Shown: positions 46,149 to 55,733 of the stretch, piece by piece | Layout: every line of letters begins with the position of its first letter | How positions within the stretch are numbered: position 1 is the first letter of the stretch | NCBI RefSeq assembly: GCF_023546765.1 | Contig: NZ_CP097484.1 | Coordinates: 3,380,001-3,444,000 of the forward strand | Origin: Methylobacterium tardum | Lineage (GTDB): Bacteria > Pseudomonadota > Alphaproteobacteria > Rhizobiales > Beijerinckiaceae | Direction: 5' to 3' | DNA: 64,000 nt | Translations under genes and position numbers: made by a program | Notes under the pieces: generated by a model | Told to the model about the DNA's origin: nothing | Databases searched by the model: none | The model's input: the letters and a program-made list of their open reading frames with translations, nothing else

Positions 46149-47255
46149 TCAAACGGCGCCGTCGGTCAGGCGCACGGCCTGGCCTTCCTTCAGCGCGTGG
46201 ACGCCGGCGACGACGACCCGGTCGCCGGGCTGCAACCCGGCGGTGATGGCGATTCGGCCCGTCTCCCCCCGGCCGGGCTGCGGCGCCACCGTCACGTCTC
46301 GGCGTGCCACCGACTTGGCGTCGGCGGACACCACCCAGACGGAGCGGCGTCCATCCTGATCGAGCAGGGCCGATGCGGGCAGCAGGAAGCGTCGCTCGAC
46401 CTTGCTGGTGAGCGCCACGTTGATGGTCGCACCGAGCCGGAACGCGGGGTTCGGTTTCTCGAGCGAGATGCGGATGCGGCGCGAGCGCGTCCCGGCCTCC
46501 GCGAGCGGTGCGATCTCGCGTACCCGACCGCGGGCGGTCAGGTCTGGCGCGCTCTGGAGCGCCACCGTGAAGATGCAGTCCGCCGGCAACGCGCCGACAT
46601 AGGCTTCCGGAATGTCGACCACCGCCTCGCGAACGTCGGGCCGAGCCACCGTCACGACGCCCTGTCCGGCGCTCAGAACCTGACCGACTTCGGCCAGGCG
46701 CTGCGTGACCACGCCGTCGAATTCAGCCTTCAGCTCGGTGTAGCCCATCTGATCGCGGGCCTTCTGAAGGCTTGCCTGCGCCTGCTCGACGCGCGCCCGG
46801 GCGGTCTCGCGTTTTGCCACAGCCTGGTCGAGGGTGGCCTGCGCGACGCTGTTGCCGGTCATCAGGCGGCGCGTCCGCGCCTCGGCGGCATCGGCGTTCT
46901 CGGCCTGCGCCCGCGCGTCGGCGAGATCGGCCTCGGCGCGCGTCAGGTCGAAGCGTGAGACGATGATGTCGAGGGCGGCCAGCCGCTGCCCTTTCTTGAC
47001 GATGTCGCCGACTGTCACGTCGCGCGCCACCATCCGGCCGGGAATCTGGAAGCCGAGCTGCGCCTGGTAACGGGGTTCGATCGTTCCCGCGAAGGGGCCG
47101 AAGGTGATGGTATCGCTCGGTTCGGCGACCTGCGTCAGCACGGGGCGTACGGGCGCCGCCTCGGCGGCGGAATCCCGCGTCTTGTCCTCGTGACCGTTGC
47201 ACCCGCCGAGCACCGCGGACAGGAGCGTGACGGTGAGGAGCGCATGCGGCCTCAT
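46149..47255 (-). CDS. RND membrane-fusion lipoprotein
   Basis: A 368-residue adaptor. It starts with a lipoprotein signal (LSAVLGGC, Cys about residue 19) and has the lipoyl half-motifs PRYQAQLGFQIPGRMVARDV and TELKAEFDGVVTQRLAEVG around an alpha-hairpin of heptad repeats, then a beta-barrel domain. It bridges pump and outer membrane. The ATG at 47253-47255 overlaps the stop of the other adaptor (ATGA). Two adaptors for one pump recall TriABC of Pseudomonas. Confidence 0.9.
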   Translation of the reverse strand: MRPHALLTVTLLSAVLGGCNGHEDKTRDSAAEAAPVRPVLTQVAEPSDTITFGPFAGTIEPRYQAQLGFQIPGRMVARDVTVGDIVKKGQRLAALDIIVSRFDLTRAEADLADARAQAENADAAEARTRRLMTGNSVAQATLDQAVAKRETARARVEQAQASLQKARDQMGYTELKAEFDGVVTQRLAEVGQVLSAGQGVVTVARPDVREAVVDIPEAYVGALPADCIFTVALQSAPDLTARGRVREIAPLAEAGTRSRRIRISLEKPNPAFRLGATINVALTSKVERRFLLPASALLDQDGRRSVWVVSADAKSVARRDVTVAPQPGRGETGRIAITAGLQPGDRVVVAGVHALKEGQAVRLTDGAV

Positions 47256-48355
47256 GGACGAGCTCCGACCTCGGCGGCCGCGACCGTCTGGCCGGGCCGC
47301 AGGAATTGGATGCCGGCCACCACCACGCGCTCGCCCGGCTCGACGCCGCGCTTCAGCGCGATGATGTCCGGCCCGAAACGATCGATCTCGACGGCGCGCA
47401 CCGACACGGTCCGCTGGGCCGGATCGTAGATCCACACGGAGGGGCGTCCGTCGTAGCGGTAGAGGGCGGACCAGGGCAGAACCACAGCCTCGTGCGGCGC
47501 GAACCGTCCCCGCCCGACCACGACAGCCCCAAGGCCCATCGCGCCCGGCGTCGACTGGAGACCGATCTTTACGCGGACCGTCCCGCTCGACGCATCGACC
47601 GTGGGCGAAATCTCGCGCACGGTCCCGGCCGCCGTGACGTTCGGATCGGATTGCAGCGCGACGGCCACGGTCTCGCTGGCAGGCGGCTGGGCGGTGAGTG
47701 ACTCGTACACGTTGAAGACCGCATCCCGCGGCCCGTCCTGCGCGAGCACCAGCACGGTTTGACCGGACTGCACCACCTGCCCGACCTCAAAGCTGCGGCT
47801 GGTCACGATGCCGGCGACACCGGCGCGCAGCTCCGTGTAGGAGAACTGCTCCTGCGCGGTGCCGAGTGCGGCCTTGGCGGAATCCACCGCGGCCTGCGTG
47901 GTCCTCAGTTCCTGCTCGGCGTTGTCGTAGGCGGTCCGCGTCGTGAAGCCGCCGGCCAGAAGCTGCTTCTGCCGCTCGAACGACATCCTGGCCTGCGTCA
48001 GCAGCGCCTCCGACGAGGTGACGGCCGCTTTGGCATTGTCGAGATTCGCCCGCTGGGTCAGCGGCTCGAGCACAGCGAGGACTTGGTCGGCCGCGACGTG
48101 GTCACCGATCTCCACCCGTCGCTCGGCGACCTTCCCGTTAGTCCGGAATGAGACGTTGACCTGCGCCTGGGCCTGGATGTCGCCCGTCAGCACCACGTCG
48201 AGGGCCATCGGCGTGCGCTGGGCCTCGACGACCCGCACCCTCGCGAGCGACGGATCGACCGTCGCGACAGGCTCTGCCTGGGCGAAGTTCATGCCGACCG
48301 GCGCGATCAATGCGAGCAGGAAGCCGGTTGGACAGAGAGCGGCGAAACGGATCAT
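47252..48355 (-). CDS. RND membrane-fusion protein (second adaptor)
   Basis: A 367-residue adaptor with a Sec signal (MIRFAALCPTGFLLALIAPVG) and no lipobox. The lipoyl half-motifs (QAQAQVNVSFRTNGKVAERR and TELRAGVAGIVTSRSFEVG) flank a coiled-coil hairpin (NAKAAVTSSEALLTQARMSF). It is the first gene of the pump operon and overlaps the lipoprotein adaptor by ATGA. The divergent TetR gene begins 97 bp away. Confidence 0.9.
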   Translation of the reverse strand: MIRFAALCPTGFLLALIAPVGMNFAQAEPVATVDPSLARVRVVEAQRTPMALDVVLTGDIQAQAQVNVSFRTNGKVAERRVEIGDHVAADQVLAVLEPLTQRANLDNAKAAVTSSEALLTQARMSFERQKQLLAGGFTTRTAYDNAEQELRTTQAAVDSAKAALGTAQEQFSYTELRAGVAGIVTSRSFEVGQVVQSGQTVLVLAQDGPRDAVFNVYESLTAQPPASETVAVALQSDPNVTAAGTVREISPTVDASSGTVRVKIGLQSTPGAMGLGAVVVGRGRFAPHEAVVLPWSALYRYDGRPSVWIYDPAQRTVSVRAVEIDRFGPDIIALKRGVEPGERVVVAGIQFLRPGQTVAAAEVGARP

Positions 48356-48420
48356 GCGGTCGACCTTCTCGGCCGGGCTCGTGCAGAGTGCGTGGCGTGG
48401 TCCTACTCGATCAGTTACAT

Positions 48421-48434
48421 ACCGTCCAGTCGGT
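48421..48434. promoter_or_regulatory. Candidate TetR operator
   Basis: ACCGTCCAGTCGGT contains the inverted half-sites ACCG and CGGT six bases apart. It lies in the 97 bp between the divergent starts of the pump operon and the TetR gene, the expected place for a TetR operator. No binding evidence beyond position and symmetry. Confidence 0.35.
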
Positions 48435-48452
48435 TTTTAATGCAGGTGAGTG

Positions 48453-49015
48453 ATGGAAGCGAAGCGCAGGCGGCTGGCGGAGCGGCCCGAGATCATCCTC
48501 GAAGCCGCCGCTGCAGTCCTCCGCAAAAGCGGAGCCCGGGGCTGACCATCGACGCGGTCGCGGTCGAGGCCGGTCTGAGCAAGGGCGGCGTGCTGCATCA
48601 CTACGCCTCGAAGGACGCGTTGATCTCGGCCCTCGTGGCCCGAAAGCTGTCGGACCTGCGCGAGGAGATCGCCGCCTGTGAGGCCGAGATCCCGCCCGGC
48701 CCGGCGCGACTGTCGCAGGCCATGGTCGCGCATGTCCGCGGGCATTATTGCGACGACGACGAATCGTCCCGCGCGCTGCTGCTGGCTTCGATCGAGTCGC
48801 CCGAGGCGCTTGCTGATTACCGGGCTTTCGTGGCGGATCAGCTGGGCCGTCTGGAGCGGATCGAGGGCGCCTGTCCAGGCGACGGCGCGGTCCTGTTCTT
48901 CGCAATCCTGGGGCTGTTCATGGGGCGGGCGCTGGGATTCCACGCGCTCGGGGACGACGCGCTGCAGCCGATGCTCGATGCGCTGGAGCGCATGGCCAAG
49001 CGCCCGGAGCGCTGA
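48453..49015 (+). pseudogene. TetR family repressor, frameshifted
   Basis: It starts MEAKRRRLAERPEIILEAAAAVLRKSGARG at ATG 48453, then hits TGA after one missing base near 48541. The DNA-binding helix continues in the next frame as LTIDAVAVEAGLSKGGVLHHYASKDAL, the classic TetR helix-turn-helix, to a stop at 49013-49015. With the base restored the protein is about 187 residues, normal for TetR. It is divergent from the RND pump operon, which it most likely represses. Confidence 0.85.
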
Positions 49016-49024
49016 GGCCGCCGG

Positions 49025-50087
49025 TCAGGCTTGGAATACCAGTACGGCGCGGGTGCCGGGCGATCCGGGAACATAGGACAGCGCCGAGCGCAGGTTCGTC
49101 GCCATGGCGCGCACGATGCGCGAGCCGAGTCCGGTACCCTGGATCTCGCCCTCCCCGTCCAGCCGATGCCGTCATCTTCCACGGCGAGGGAGACGGTGTC
49201 GGCAGCGTCCCGGTCGACCGCGACCCGGATCTCCCCCGAGCTGCCCGGTGGGTAGGCGTACTTGTAAGCGTTGGTCACGAGTTCTGTCACGACGACGCCG
49301 ACCGAGACCGCCTTGTCGGTCGAGAGCCGCACCGGCGCCGCCCGCAGACGGATCGCATGATCGCGCCCGCTCGCCCGCATTGCCGCCTGCAATTCCTCGA
49401 CGAGACTCGCCAGATAGGCGTCCAGCTCAACCGACTCCACGTCCTCCGATGTGTAGAGGCGGCGGTGAATCCCAGCGATGGCCGAGATCCGCGCCTGCAT
49501 CTCGTCGAGGGCGGCCTTGGCAGCCGGGTCGGTCACGGCATTGCGCTGCATGTGCGCGAGTGCCGCCACCAGCGCCAGGGAATTCGCTACCCGATGGTTG
49601 ACCTCGCGCAGCAGCAACTCGGCCCTGTCCCGGGCCTCGCGCATCTCGGCTTCCGCGCGCTCCTTGTCCCGCCGCAAGGCTTCCTGTCGCAAGGCCGTCG
49701 CGACGGCCTCGCCGAGGAGTTCGCGGAACTGGCCCTGGATGTCCTTCCAGACGTAGTCGACGGCACCCGCCTTGAGTGCGGCCACCGCGACGCGACTGTC
49801 CTCGGAGCCGGTCACGTAGATGACCGGCGGGCCTGCGGCAGGCTGCGGATCTCCGGCAGGAGGTCGAGCCCGGTCTGGCCCGGCATGTAATGGTCCAGCG
49901 CCACGGCGTCGACCCCGCCCTGGGCGAGGCGCGCGAGGCCCTCGGCTCCGCTCGCGCAGAGCTCCACCGCGTAGCCGCGCGCCTCCAGCGAGCGCTTGAC
50001 CAAGCGGCCGAGGCCAGGATCGTCGTCGATGTAGAGGATGCGCGCCGCCGCGGCGGTGCGATCCGCGCCGGTCGTCTCCGCGCTCAT
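49025..50087 (-). pseudogene. Receiver-HWE/HisKA_2 histidine kinase, two frameshifts
   Basis: The intended protein is a receiver fused to an HWE/HisKA_2 kinase. The receiver (start 50087) has LYIDDDPG and Asp65 in ALDHYMPG, then one base is missing near 49830, after which [24 protein letters not shown] continues. The kinase core has [21 protein letters not shown] (phospho-His) and [12 protein letters not shown] (N-box). A second missing base near 49153 interrupts the G-box: the other frame gives [13 protein letters not shown] and LVFQA before the stop at 49025. The gene overlaps the upstream receiver gene by ATGA. Confidence 0.85.
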
Positions 50088-50536
50088 GGGTTCGCGGGGA
50101 CCTCCATGACCGAGAAGAACAGGCCCAGCTGCCGGATTGCGTTGGCGAATCCGTCGTAGTTCACCGGCTTGGTGATGTAGACGTTCGCCCCCAGGTCGTA
50201 GCAGCGTTGGATCTCCTGGCTGTCGTCGGTGGTGGTGAGCACCACCACGGGTGAGCGTCGCGTATGCGGGTTCGCCTTGACCTTCTCCAGGATGTCGAGC
50301 CCGGTCATGTCCGGCAGGTTGAGGTCGAGCAGGATCAGAAGGTGACGCCGGGCACTCGCCAGTCCGGACCCGTCCGGCCCGAACAGGTACTCGAGGGCGG
50401 ACGTGCCGTTCTGAAACGGCACGATCTCGTTGTTCACGCCCGCCCGCCGGATATTCCGCTCGATCAGGCGCGCGTGACCCTCGTCGTCTTCGATCATCAC
50501 GATGCTGACGGGATGCACGGCTCGCTCCACGCTCAT
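50084..50536 (-). CDS. Rcp1-like response regulator
   Basis: A 150-residue single receiver. The acidic pocket is in [20 protein letters not shown], the phosphoacceptor is Asp71 in [13 protein letters not shown], Thr in VVLTTTDD and Lys in YITKPVN. This type often pairs with PAS- or phytochrome-type kinases. It overlaps both neighbours by ATGA, so the three signalling genes are one translationally coupled unit. Confidence 0.9.
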   Translation of the reverse strand: MSVERAVHPVSIVMIEDDEGHARLIERNIRRAGVNNEIVPFQNGTSALEYLFGPDGSGLASARRHLLILLDLNLPDMTGLDILEKVKANPHTRRSPVVVLTTTDDSQEIQRCYDLGANVYITKPVNYDGFANAIRQLGLFFSVMEVPANP

Positions 50537-52416
50537 TCGGCGGCGAGGGGCGCCGGCTCACGGTCTTCGAAAACCGCTGTAGACGCACCGTGCGGCAAGG
50601 TCACGTTGAACGTCGTGCCCTCCCCGAGTTTCGAGGTGATGTCGATGCGGCCGCCGAACGACCGGATCAGCGCCTTGACGTGAGCGAGGCCGATCCCCTC
50701 CCCGGGACGGTCCTGGGCGCCCGACCGCCGGAACAGTTCGAAGACACGCCCGTGGTCGCGCTCGGCGATGCCCCGACCATTGTCGGTCACCGAGAAGCAG
50801 ACGCCGCGTGCGCCGGCGGGCCGGGCGGTGACGGTCACCCGTCCCGGGCGGGCCGGGTCGAGGTACTTGATCGCGTTGTCGAGGAGATTGCCGAAGATCT
50901 GCTCCACCGCGAGCCGGTCGGCGACGATCGAGGGCAGATCGTCCGCGATCGTCACGGTCGCGCCGGCCGCTTCCACTTGATGCCGCTGCGCGTCCACGAC
51001 ACTCCGAAGCAGGGCGGTCATGTCGAGCGGTTCCGGCATGAACTGGCGCCGGCCCTCCCGCGACAGCTTCAGGATCGCGGCGATGAGCCCTTCCATCCGG
51101 TTCACGGCAGCCTTGATGAAGCCCAGCGCCTCGCCGAAATCCGCGTCGATCCGCTCAGCCTGCGGGTGGCCGCCGAGGGCAGCCCGGATCTCGACCCGCG
51201 TCGCCTCCAACTCGCTGGTGAAGCCCATCACGTTGACGAGCGGCGACCGCAAATCGTGGCTGACGATGTAGGCGTAGCGCTGGATTTCCTCGTTCGATTC
51301 CCGCAGGTCGGCTTCGGCTTGGCGCTGCTCGGTGATGTCGGTGTGAACGCCGACCCATTCCCGAACCTCGCCCCGGTCGTCGAGCACCGGGACAGCGCGG
51401 ATCGCGAAATGCCGCCACGTGCCATCGTGGCAGCGAACCCGATGCTCGTGAACGAAGGTGCGCCGCGCGCGGACCGTCTCGTTCCAGCGATCGACGGATT
51501 CCTGCCGGTCGTCGGGATGGACCGCGTCGGCCCATCCGAAACCCTGGTACGCCCCACGGGCCTGACCCGTGATCGCGCTCCAGCCCGGCTGGTCACCGAG
51601 CATCCGGCCCGTGGCATCGTTGGTCCAGAGCACGCCGCGGACGGCCTGGACGGCGGCGCGGAAGCGCGCCTCGCTCGCCAGCAACTCGCGCTGAACGCGC
51701 TGCTGGTCGATGGACGAGGCCAGCATCGCCAGGAACAGGATGAGGAAGGTCGCGCCCGCCACGTAGAGGGCCAGATTCTCCTGCCGCTGGGGAACCAGCC
51801 CGGCATGGGCCGCGTGGGCGCCGGCCTCCGACGCTGTGATCGTGGCCGCCGCCATGCCGGTGTAATGCATGCCGGCCACGGCGAGGCCCATGATGCTGGC
51901 GGCGGCAAGCTTCTGCCAGACTCCGTGCTGGCGGAACGCGAGCCACAGCGCAGCCGTCGCGGCGGTGACGGCGATTGCCACCGAGAGGGCCACCACCGCT
52001 GCGCTGTAGGCGAGACGTCCTGGGATCTGGAGCGCCGCCATGCCGGTGTAGTGCATGGCGGCGACGCCGAGCCCCATCAGCGGGCCGGCGATGAGCAGAC
52101 CCGCGAGCCCCTCCCCCTGGTAGGCCACCCACAGGAACGCCCCGCCGGTGAACGCGACGGCGATGAGCAGGGAGAGAAGCGTCAGGCCGATATCGTAGGC
52201 GGCCGGCAGGCCCATCTCGAAGGCCAGCATCCCGACGAAGTGCATCGACCAGATGCCGCCGCCCATGGCCAGGGCCGCCCCCGCGATCCAGGGCCACTGC
52301 GCGCCCGGAACCGGTCCCCGGATGCGGGCACCCAGATCCAGGGCGGTGTAGGAGGCGAAGATCGAGATGCCGATCGACAGAGCGACGAGCGCCGGATTGT
52401 AGCCGGTGTGGACCAT
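50533..52416 (-). CDS. MHYT-PAS sensor histidine kinase
   Basis: A 627-residue membrane kinase. The N-terminal MHYT domain has seven helices with the metal-site motifs SMHF (57-60), AMHYTGM (120-126) and GMHYTGM (182-188); it is proposed to sense gases such as O2, CO or NO through copper. A PAS domain follows (about residues 255-360, HRVRCHDGTWRHF), then HisKA with phospho-His387 (IVSHDLRSPLVN) and HATPase (VFELFRRSG, EGIGLAHVKALI). It begins the operon with the Rcp1-like receiver and the REC-HWE kinase. Confidence 0.93.
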   Translation of the reverse strand: MVHTGYNPALVALSIGISIFASYTALDLGARIRGPVPGAQWPWIAGAALAMGGGIWSMHFVGMLAFEMGLPAAYDIGLTLLSLLIAVAFTGGAFLWVAYQGEGLAGLLIAGPLMGLGVAAMHYTGMAALQIPGRLAYSAAVVALSVAIAVTAATAALWLAFRQHGVWQKLAAASIMGLAVAGMHYTGMAAATITASEAGAHAAHAGLVPQRQENLALYVAGATFLILFLAMLASSIDQQRVQRELLASEARFRAAVQAVRGVLWTNDATGRMLGDQPGWSAITGQARGAYQGFGWADAVHPDDRQESVDRWNETVRARRTFVHEHRVRCHDGTWRHFAIRAVPVLDDRGEVREWVGVHTDITEQRQAEADLRESNEEIQRYAYIVSHDLRSPLVNVMGFTSELEATRVEIRAALGGHPQAERIDADFGEALGFIKAAVNRMEGLIAAILKLSREGRRQFMPEPLDMTALLRSVVDAQRHQVEAAGATVTIADDLPSIVADRLAVEQIFGNLLDNAIKYLDPARPGRVTVTARPAGARGVCFSVTDNGRGIAERDHGRVFELFRRSGAQDRPGEGIGLAHVKALIRSFGGRIDITSKLGEGTTFNVTLPHGASTAVFEDREPAPLAAE

Positions 52417-52824
52417 GTGGATTCATCGGCACTCGAAGACCGCGCTTCACGATGTATCCTGTGTCGCGGGGCCGCGCTATCGTCTTTGGGAGACAGCCAA
52501 ATCTTCTGAATAGTGAGCGGGCATGGCAGCCGTTTTCCGATCGCCCTCGCCGCGGGCGGACAAGACGGCAGCACGGGACCGGCGAGAGCAAAACCCAGCT
52601 TGATCGCAGCGCCATAGACCTGCTGTGGGTCTGCCGGTGGCCCTTTTCGCAGGGCGGGACGATTGAACCGACGGAACGCGTTTTCGTTCGTGCGCCTTGA
52701 TCCCGTCGGAAGCGGACGCGGGGCTGCACGAAGAAAAAATACAGGTTTGTCGCGCCGTGCCGGTCTCTTCGATCGCGCCGGCGCGTTGTAGGCTTCGTTG
52801 ATCGCTCATCGCGAATGCAGGTTC
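52417..52824. other. Gene-free stretch, promoter region for divergent genes
   Basis: About 400 bp between the sensor kinase (minus) and the coiled-coil protein (plus). Several open frames cross it, but none has normal composition or a ribosome binding site. It should contain the promoters of both neighbours. Confidence 0.4.
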
Positions 52825-53526
52825 ATGAACGAACACGCCGCGACACCGCTGCCCGACCCGCTGCGCATCTCCCTCGCGCGCGCTCTGTACGATTTTGATC
52901 GGAGCGAAAGCGCCGAACGCCCGTCCTGGGACGATGATGCGCTCGACGCGGCGCATCCGGGCTTGCGTGCACGCTATCTGCAGCGGGCTGAAGCCCTGGC
53001 CGCCGGTCCCCTGGCGGATCTGCTCACCACGGCTGCCGGCAGATCGGCCAACGAGGAGGAGTTGCGGGTGCTCCGCCGCCAGCGGATGGCCCCGGATCGT
53101 GAGCGGGAACTGCTGGAGGCCAATAACCGGATGCTGCTCCGTGCCGAGATGGCGGAGGCGGCCAGGGCTGCGTCAGAGGAGGCGCTCGCCCTGGCACGAC
53201 GCGAACGCGACGTGGCACGGGAGGCGGAAGCGTTCTGGCAGCGCTTCGCGTTCGACGCGGACGACCTCGCCACCCGCCGGCTTATCGAGCAGACCGACGC
53301 GCGGGCCGCGGCCGAGCGGGCGGCGATCCATGAGCGGTGCCGCAGGGAGCGCGCCGAGAGCGCGTTGCGTCTTTTTGCGGACCGAGCCGAGGTGATGCCC
53401 AAGGAGGGCTGGGCGTCGGAACTCGTCAAGGCGAACCGCGACATCCCGCTCTGGTGGTTCCACGCGGCCCGCGTCGCGCTAGACCCGCCCGAATCGCAGA
53501 ACGATCCGCAGGCGGATCCCGCCTGA
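52825..53526 (+). CDS. Hypothetical coiled-coil protein
   Basis: A 233-residue protein starting MNEHAATPLPDPLRISL. The first 90 residues are globular, and then a long Ala/Glu/Arg-rich coiled coil (RERELLEANNRMLLRAEMAEAARAASEEALALARRERD) runs to about residue 185, with a short conserved end (WASELVKANRDIPLWWFHAARVA). No family is recognised. It lies alone between the signalling operon and a convergent small gene. Confidence 0.6.
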   Translation: MNEHAATPLPDPLRISLARALYDFDRSESAERPSWDDDALDAAHPGLRARYLQRAEALAAGPLADLLTTAAGRSANEEELRVLRRQRMAPDRERELLEANNRMLLRAEMAEAARAASEEALALARRERDVAREAEAFWQRFAFDADDLATRRLIEQTDARAAAERAAIHERCRRERAESALRLFADRAEVMPKEGWASELVKANRDIPLWWFHAARVALDPPESQNDPQADPA

Positions 53527-53532
53527 CGCGGC

Positions 53533-53817
53533 TCAGGCCGCCGCCGGCTGCTTGGCCGAGGCGGGCGGGTTCCGGAACAGAGCGGTGCAGCCGGATCCGC
53601 GGTGCATGCTCAGGATCGAGGCGCGATCGATCTCCGGGTGTGTCTTCAACACGTTCTGCACGCAGGCGAGAACACGCTCGTATTGTGCCGCGTCGAAGTT
53701 CGGCTCGAGCGGACTCACCGCGATGTATGTCTCGACCACCAGCACACGTTCGGCCCGGTCATGACCGACATCCACGGCAATCCAGGAGGACTTGATCAGG
53801 CTGGTGCTGGCGAGCAT
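53533..53817 (-). CDS. Hypothetical protein, 94 residues
   Basis: A 94-residue soluble protein with MLASTSLIKSSWIAVDVGHDRAERVLVVETYIAVSPLEPNFDAAQYERVLACVQNVLKTHPEIDRASILSMHRGSG. It contains a mixed alpha/beta unit but no recognised family. It is convergent with the coiled-coil gene. Confidence 0.55.
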   Translation of the reverse strand: MLASTSLIKSSWIAVDVGHDRAERVLVVETYIAVSPLEPNFDAAQYERVLACVQNVLKTHPEIDRASILSMHRGSGCTALFRNPPASAKQPAAA

Positions 53818-54278
53818 GGGCGTCCCTCGTTCAGCGTTGCATCGTTCTGCTCGCCGCGCAGGCGGGCAATTTTGGCGAAATCATGGACCGGCCCCGCACG
53901 AAAGCCAAGGGCCTTTCATCCGCATCGGCCCGCAGGCGGGGCGACGCGGAGACGTGTGTTGAGCCATCCCGATTGTCAGCTTACGGTCGGCCGGGATCGC
54001 GGACGCGCTACGCCCACAATGGGTACTCGCCTCCACACAATGGCATGTGGTATACAAATCGCCGGACTCGTCACCCTGGGTCCGAATGACGGTATCGCGA
54101 TACGACGAAACCGCGTGGTGGGAGGGAGTGCAGATATGATCCGTCGAAGGATGGAAAGCGCCGGACCCGGCGTTGCGCGCCCCACGTCGCGAACTCGCAT
54201 GGGAATCGCACCGGCTACTCAAGCGGCTTGAGCCGCCTCCCCACATCCCGAAGACCGCCTCCAACTCCGAGACCGATC
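53818..54278. other. Gene-free stretch upstream of frc
   Basis: About 460 bp with no supported gene. It is the probable promoter region of frc and contains the near-palindrome at 54048-54057. The several short frames here lack ribosome binding sites. Confidence 0.4.
54048..54057. promoter_or_regulatory. Candidate GntR-type operator upstream of frc
   Basis: TGGTATACAA (reverse complement TTGTATACCA) has the palindromic GTATAC core typical of FCD-type GntR operators. Related sites occur at 58910-58919 and 60316-60329, on either side of the local GntR gene. It lies about 220 bp before the frc start. Confidence 0.3.
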
Positions 54279-55556
54279 ATGACCAAGGCCCTCGAAGGCG
54301 TCCGCATCCTGGACTTCACGCACGTTCAATCCGGCCCGACCTGCACGCAGCTTCTGGCCTGGTTCGGCGCCGACGTCATCAAGGTCGAGCGGCCGGGCGT
54401 CGGCGACGCCACGCGCCAGCAGCTTCAGGATATTCCGGATGTGGACAGCCTCTATTTCACGATGCTGAACCACAACAAGCGTTCGATCACGCTGGATTCG
54501 AAGAACCCGAAGGGCAAGGAGGTGCTCTGGCGCCTCATCAAGGAATGCGACGTCCTGGTCGAGAACTTCGCGCCCGGCGCACTCGCCCGCATGGGCCTGA
54601 CCTGGGAGAAGATCCACGAGGCGAACCCGCGTATGATCCTGGCGTCGGTGAAGGGCTTCGGGCCCGGCCGCTATGAGGATTGCAAGGTCTACGAGAACGT
54701 CGCGCAATGCGCCGGCGGCTCGGCCTCCACAACCGGCTTCCGCGATGGCATCCCGATGGTGACCGGCGCCCAGATCGGCGATTCCGGCACCGGCCTGCAC
54801 CTCGCGCTCGGGATCGTCACCGCCCTCTATCACCGGACGCAGAGCGGCCTCGGCCAGAAGGTCGACTGCGCCATGCAGGACGGCGTGCTCAACCTGTGCC
54901 GCGTGAAGCTGCGCGACCAGCAGCGCCTCGCGCACGGCCCGCTCCGGGAATACAGCCAGTTCGGCGAGGGCATTCCGTTCGGCGAGGCGACCCCGCGCGC
55001 GGGCAACGATTCCGGCGGTGGCCAGCCGGGCCGCATCCTGCGCTGCAAGGGCTGGGAGCAGGATCCGAACGCCTACATCTACGTCATCACCCAGGCGGCG
55101 GTCTGGGAGCCGATCTGCGACATCATCGGTGAGCCCGACTGGAAGACCGACCCGAACTACGCCACCCCGAAGGGCCGTCTGCCGCATCTCAACGAGATCT
55201 TCACGCGGATCGAGGCGTGGACAATGAAGATGTCCAAGTTCGAGGCGATGGACACCCTCAACAAGTACGACATCCCGTGCGGACCGATCCTGTCGATGAA
55301 GGAGATCGCCGAGGATGAGGCCCTGCGGAAGACGGGCACGATCGTCGAGGTCGATCACCCGACTCGCGGCAAGTACCTGACGGTCGGCAACCCCATCAAG
55401 CTGTCGGCGAGCCCGAGCGAAGTGGTGCGCTCGCCGCTGCTGGGTGAGCACACCGACGAGATCCTGCGCAGCGTGCTCGGCTATACGGAGGCCGAGGTCG
55501 GCGAGATCGCCAATTCGGGCGCGATCGGCGCGATCCAGAAGATCGCCGCCGAGTAA
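54279..55556 (+). CDS. frc: Formyl-CoA transferase
   Basis: A 425-residue class III CoA transferase that moves CoA from formyl-CoA to oxalate, the first step of oxalate breakdown with oxalyl-CoA decarboxylase. The catalytic Asp168 is in [10 protein letters not shown], matching Asp169 of the Oxalobacter enzyme, and [27 protein letters not shown] opens the protein. ATG at 54279 gives the family start [13 protein letters not shown]. An oxalyl-CoA decarboxylase gene is not in the window. A strong hairpin follows the gene. Confidence 0.93.
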   Translation: MTKALEGVRILDFTHVQSGPTCTQLLAWFGADVIKVERPGVGDATRQQLQDIPDVDSLYFTMLNHNKRSITLDSKNPKGKEVLWRLIKECDVLVENFAPGALARMGLTWEKIHEANPRMILASVKGFGPGRYEDCKVYENVAQCAGGSASTTGFRDGIPMVTGAQIGDSGTGLHLALGIVTALYHRTQSGLGQKVDCAMQDGVLNLCRVKLRDQQRLAHGPLREYSQFGEGIPFGEATPRAGNDSGGGQPGRILRCKGWEQDPNAYIYVITQAAVWEPICDIIGEPDWKTDPNYATPKGRLPHLNEIFTRIEAWTMKMSKFEAMDTLNKYDIPCGPILSMKEIAEDEALRKTGTIVEVDHPTRGKYLTVGNPIKLSASPSEVVRSPLLGEHTDEILRSVLGYTEAEVGEIANSGAIGAIQKIAAE

Positions 55557-55594
55557 GCGTCGCCCGACCCCTGGTCGGTATCCGGAACGAAATA

Positions 55595-55623
55595 GCCCGG
55601 GACGGTGACGAACCGTCCCGGGC
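55595..55623 (+). terminator. Terminator-like hairpin after frc
   Basis: GCCCGGGACGGT pairs perfectly with ACCGTCCCGGGC over 12 bp around a GACGA loop, followed by GTATTGATT. It begins 39 bp after the frc stop and precedes the next gene by 110 bp. Confidence 0.7.
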
Positions 55624-55733
55624 GTATTGATTCAGCGATCACGTGAGCGGGTGCGGGCAAGCGATGGCTGGATCTGCGCCCTAGAATATCCGTTCCGGAC
55701 CGCGAGGGATCCGGATCAAGCCCAGGATATCGC

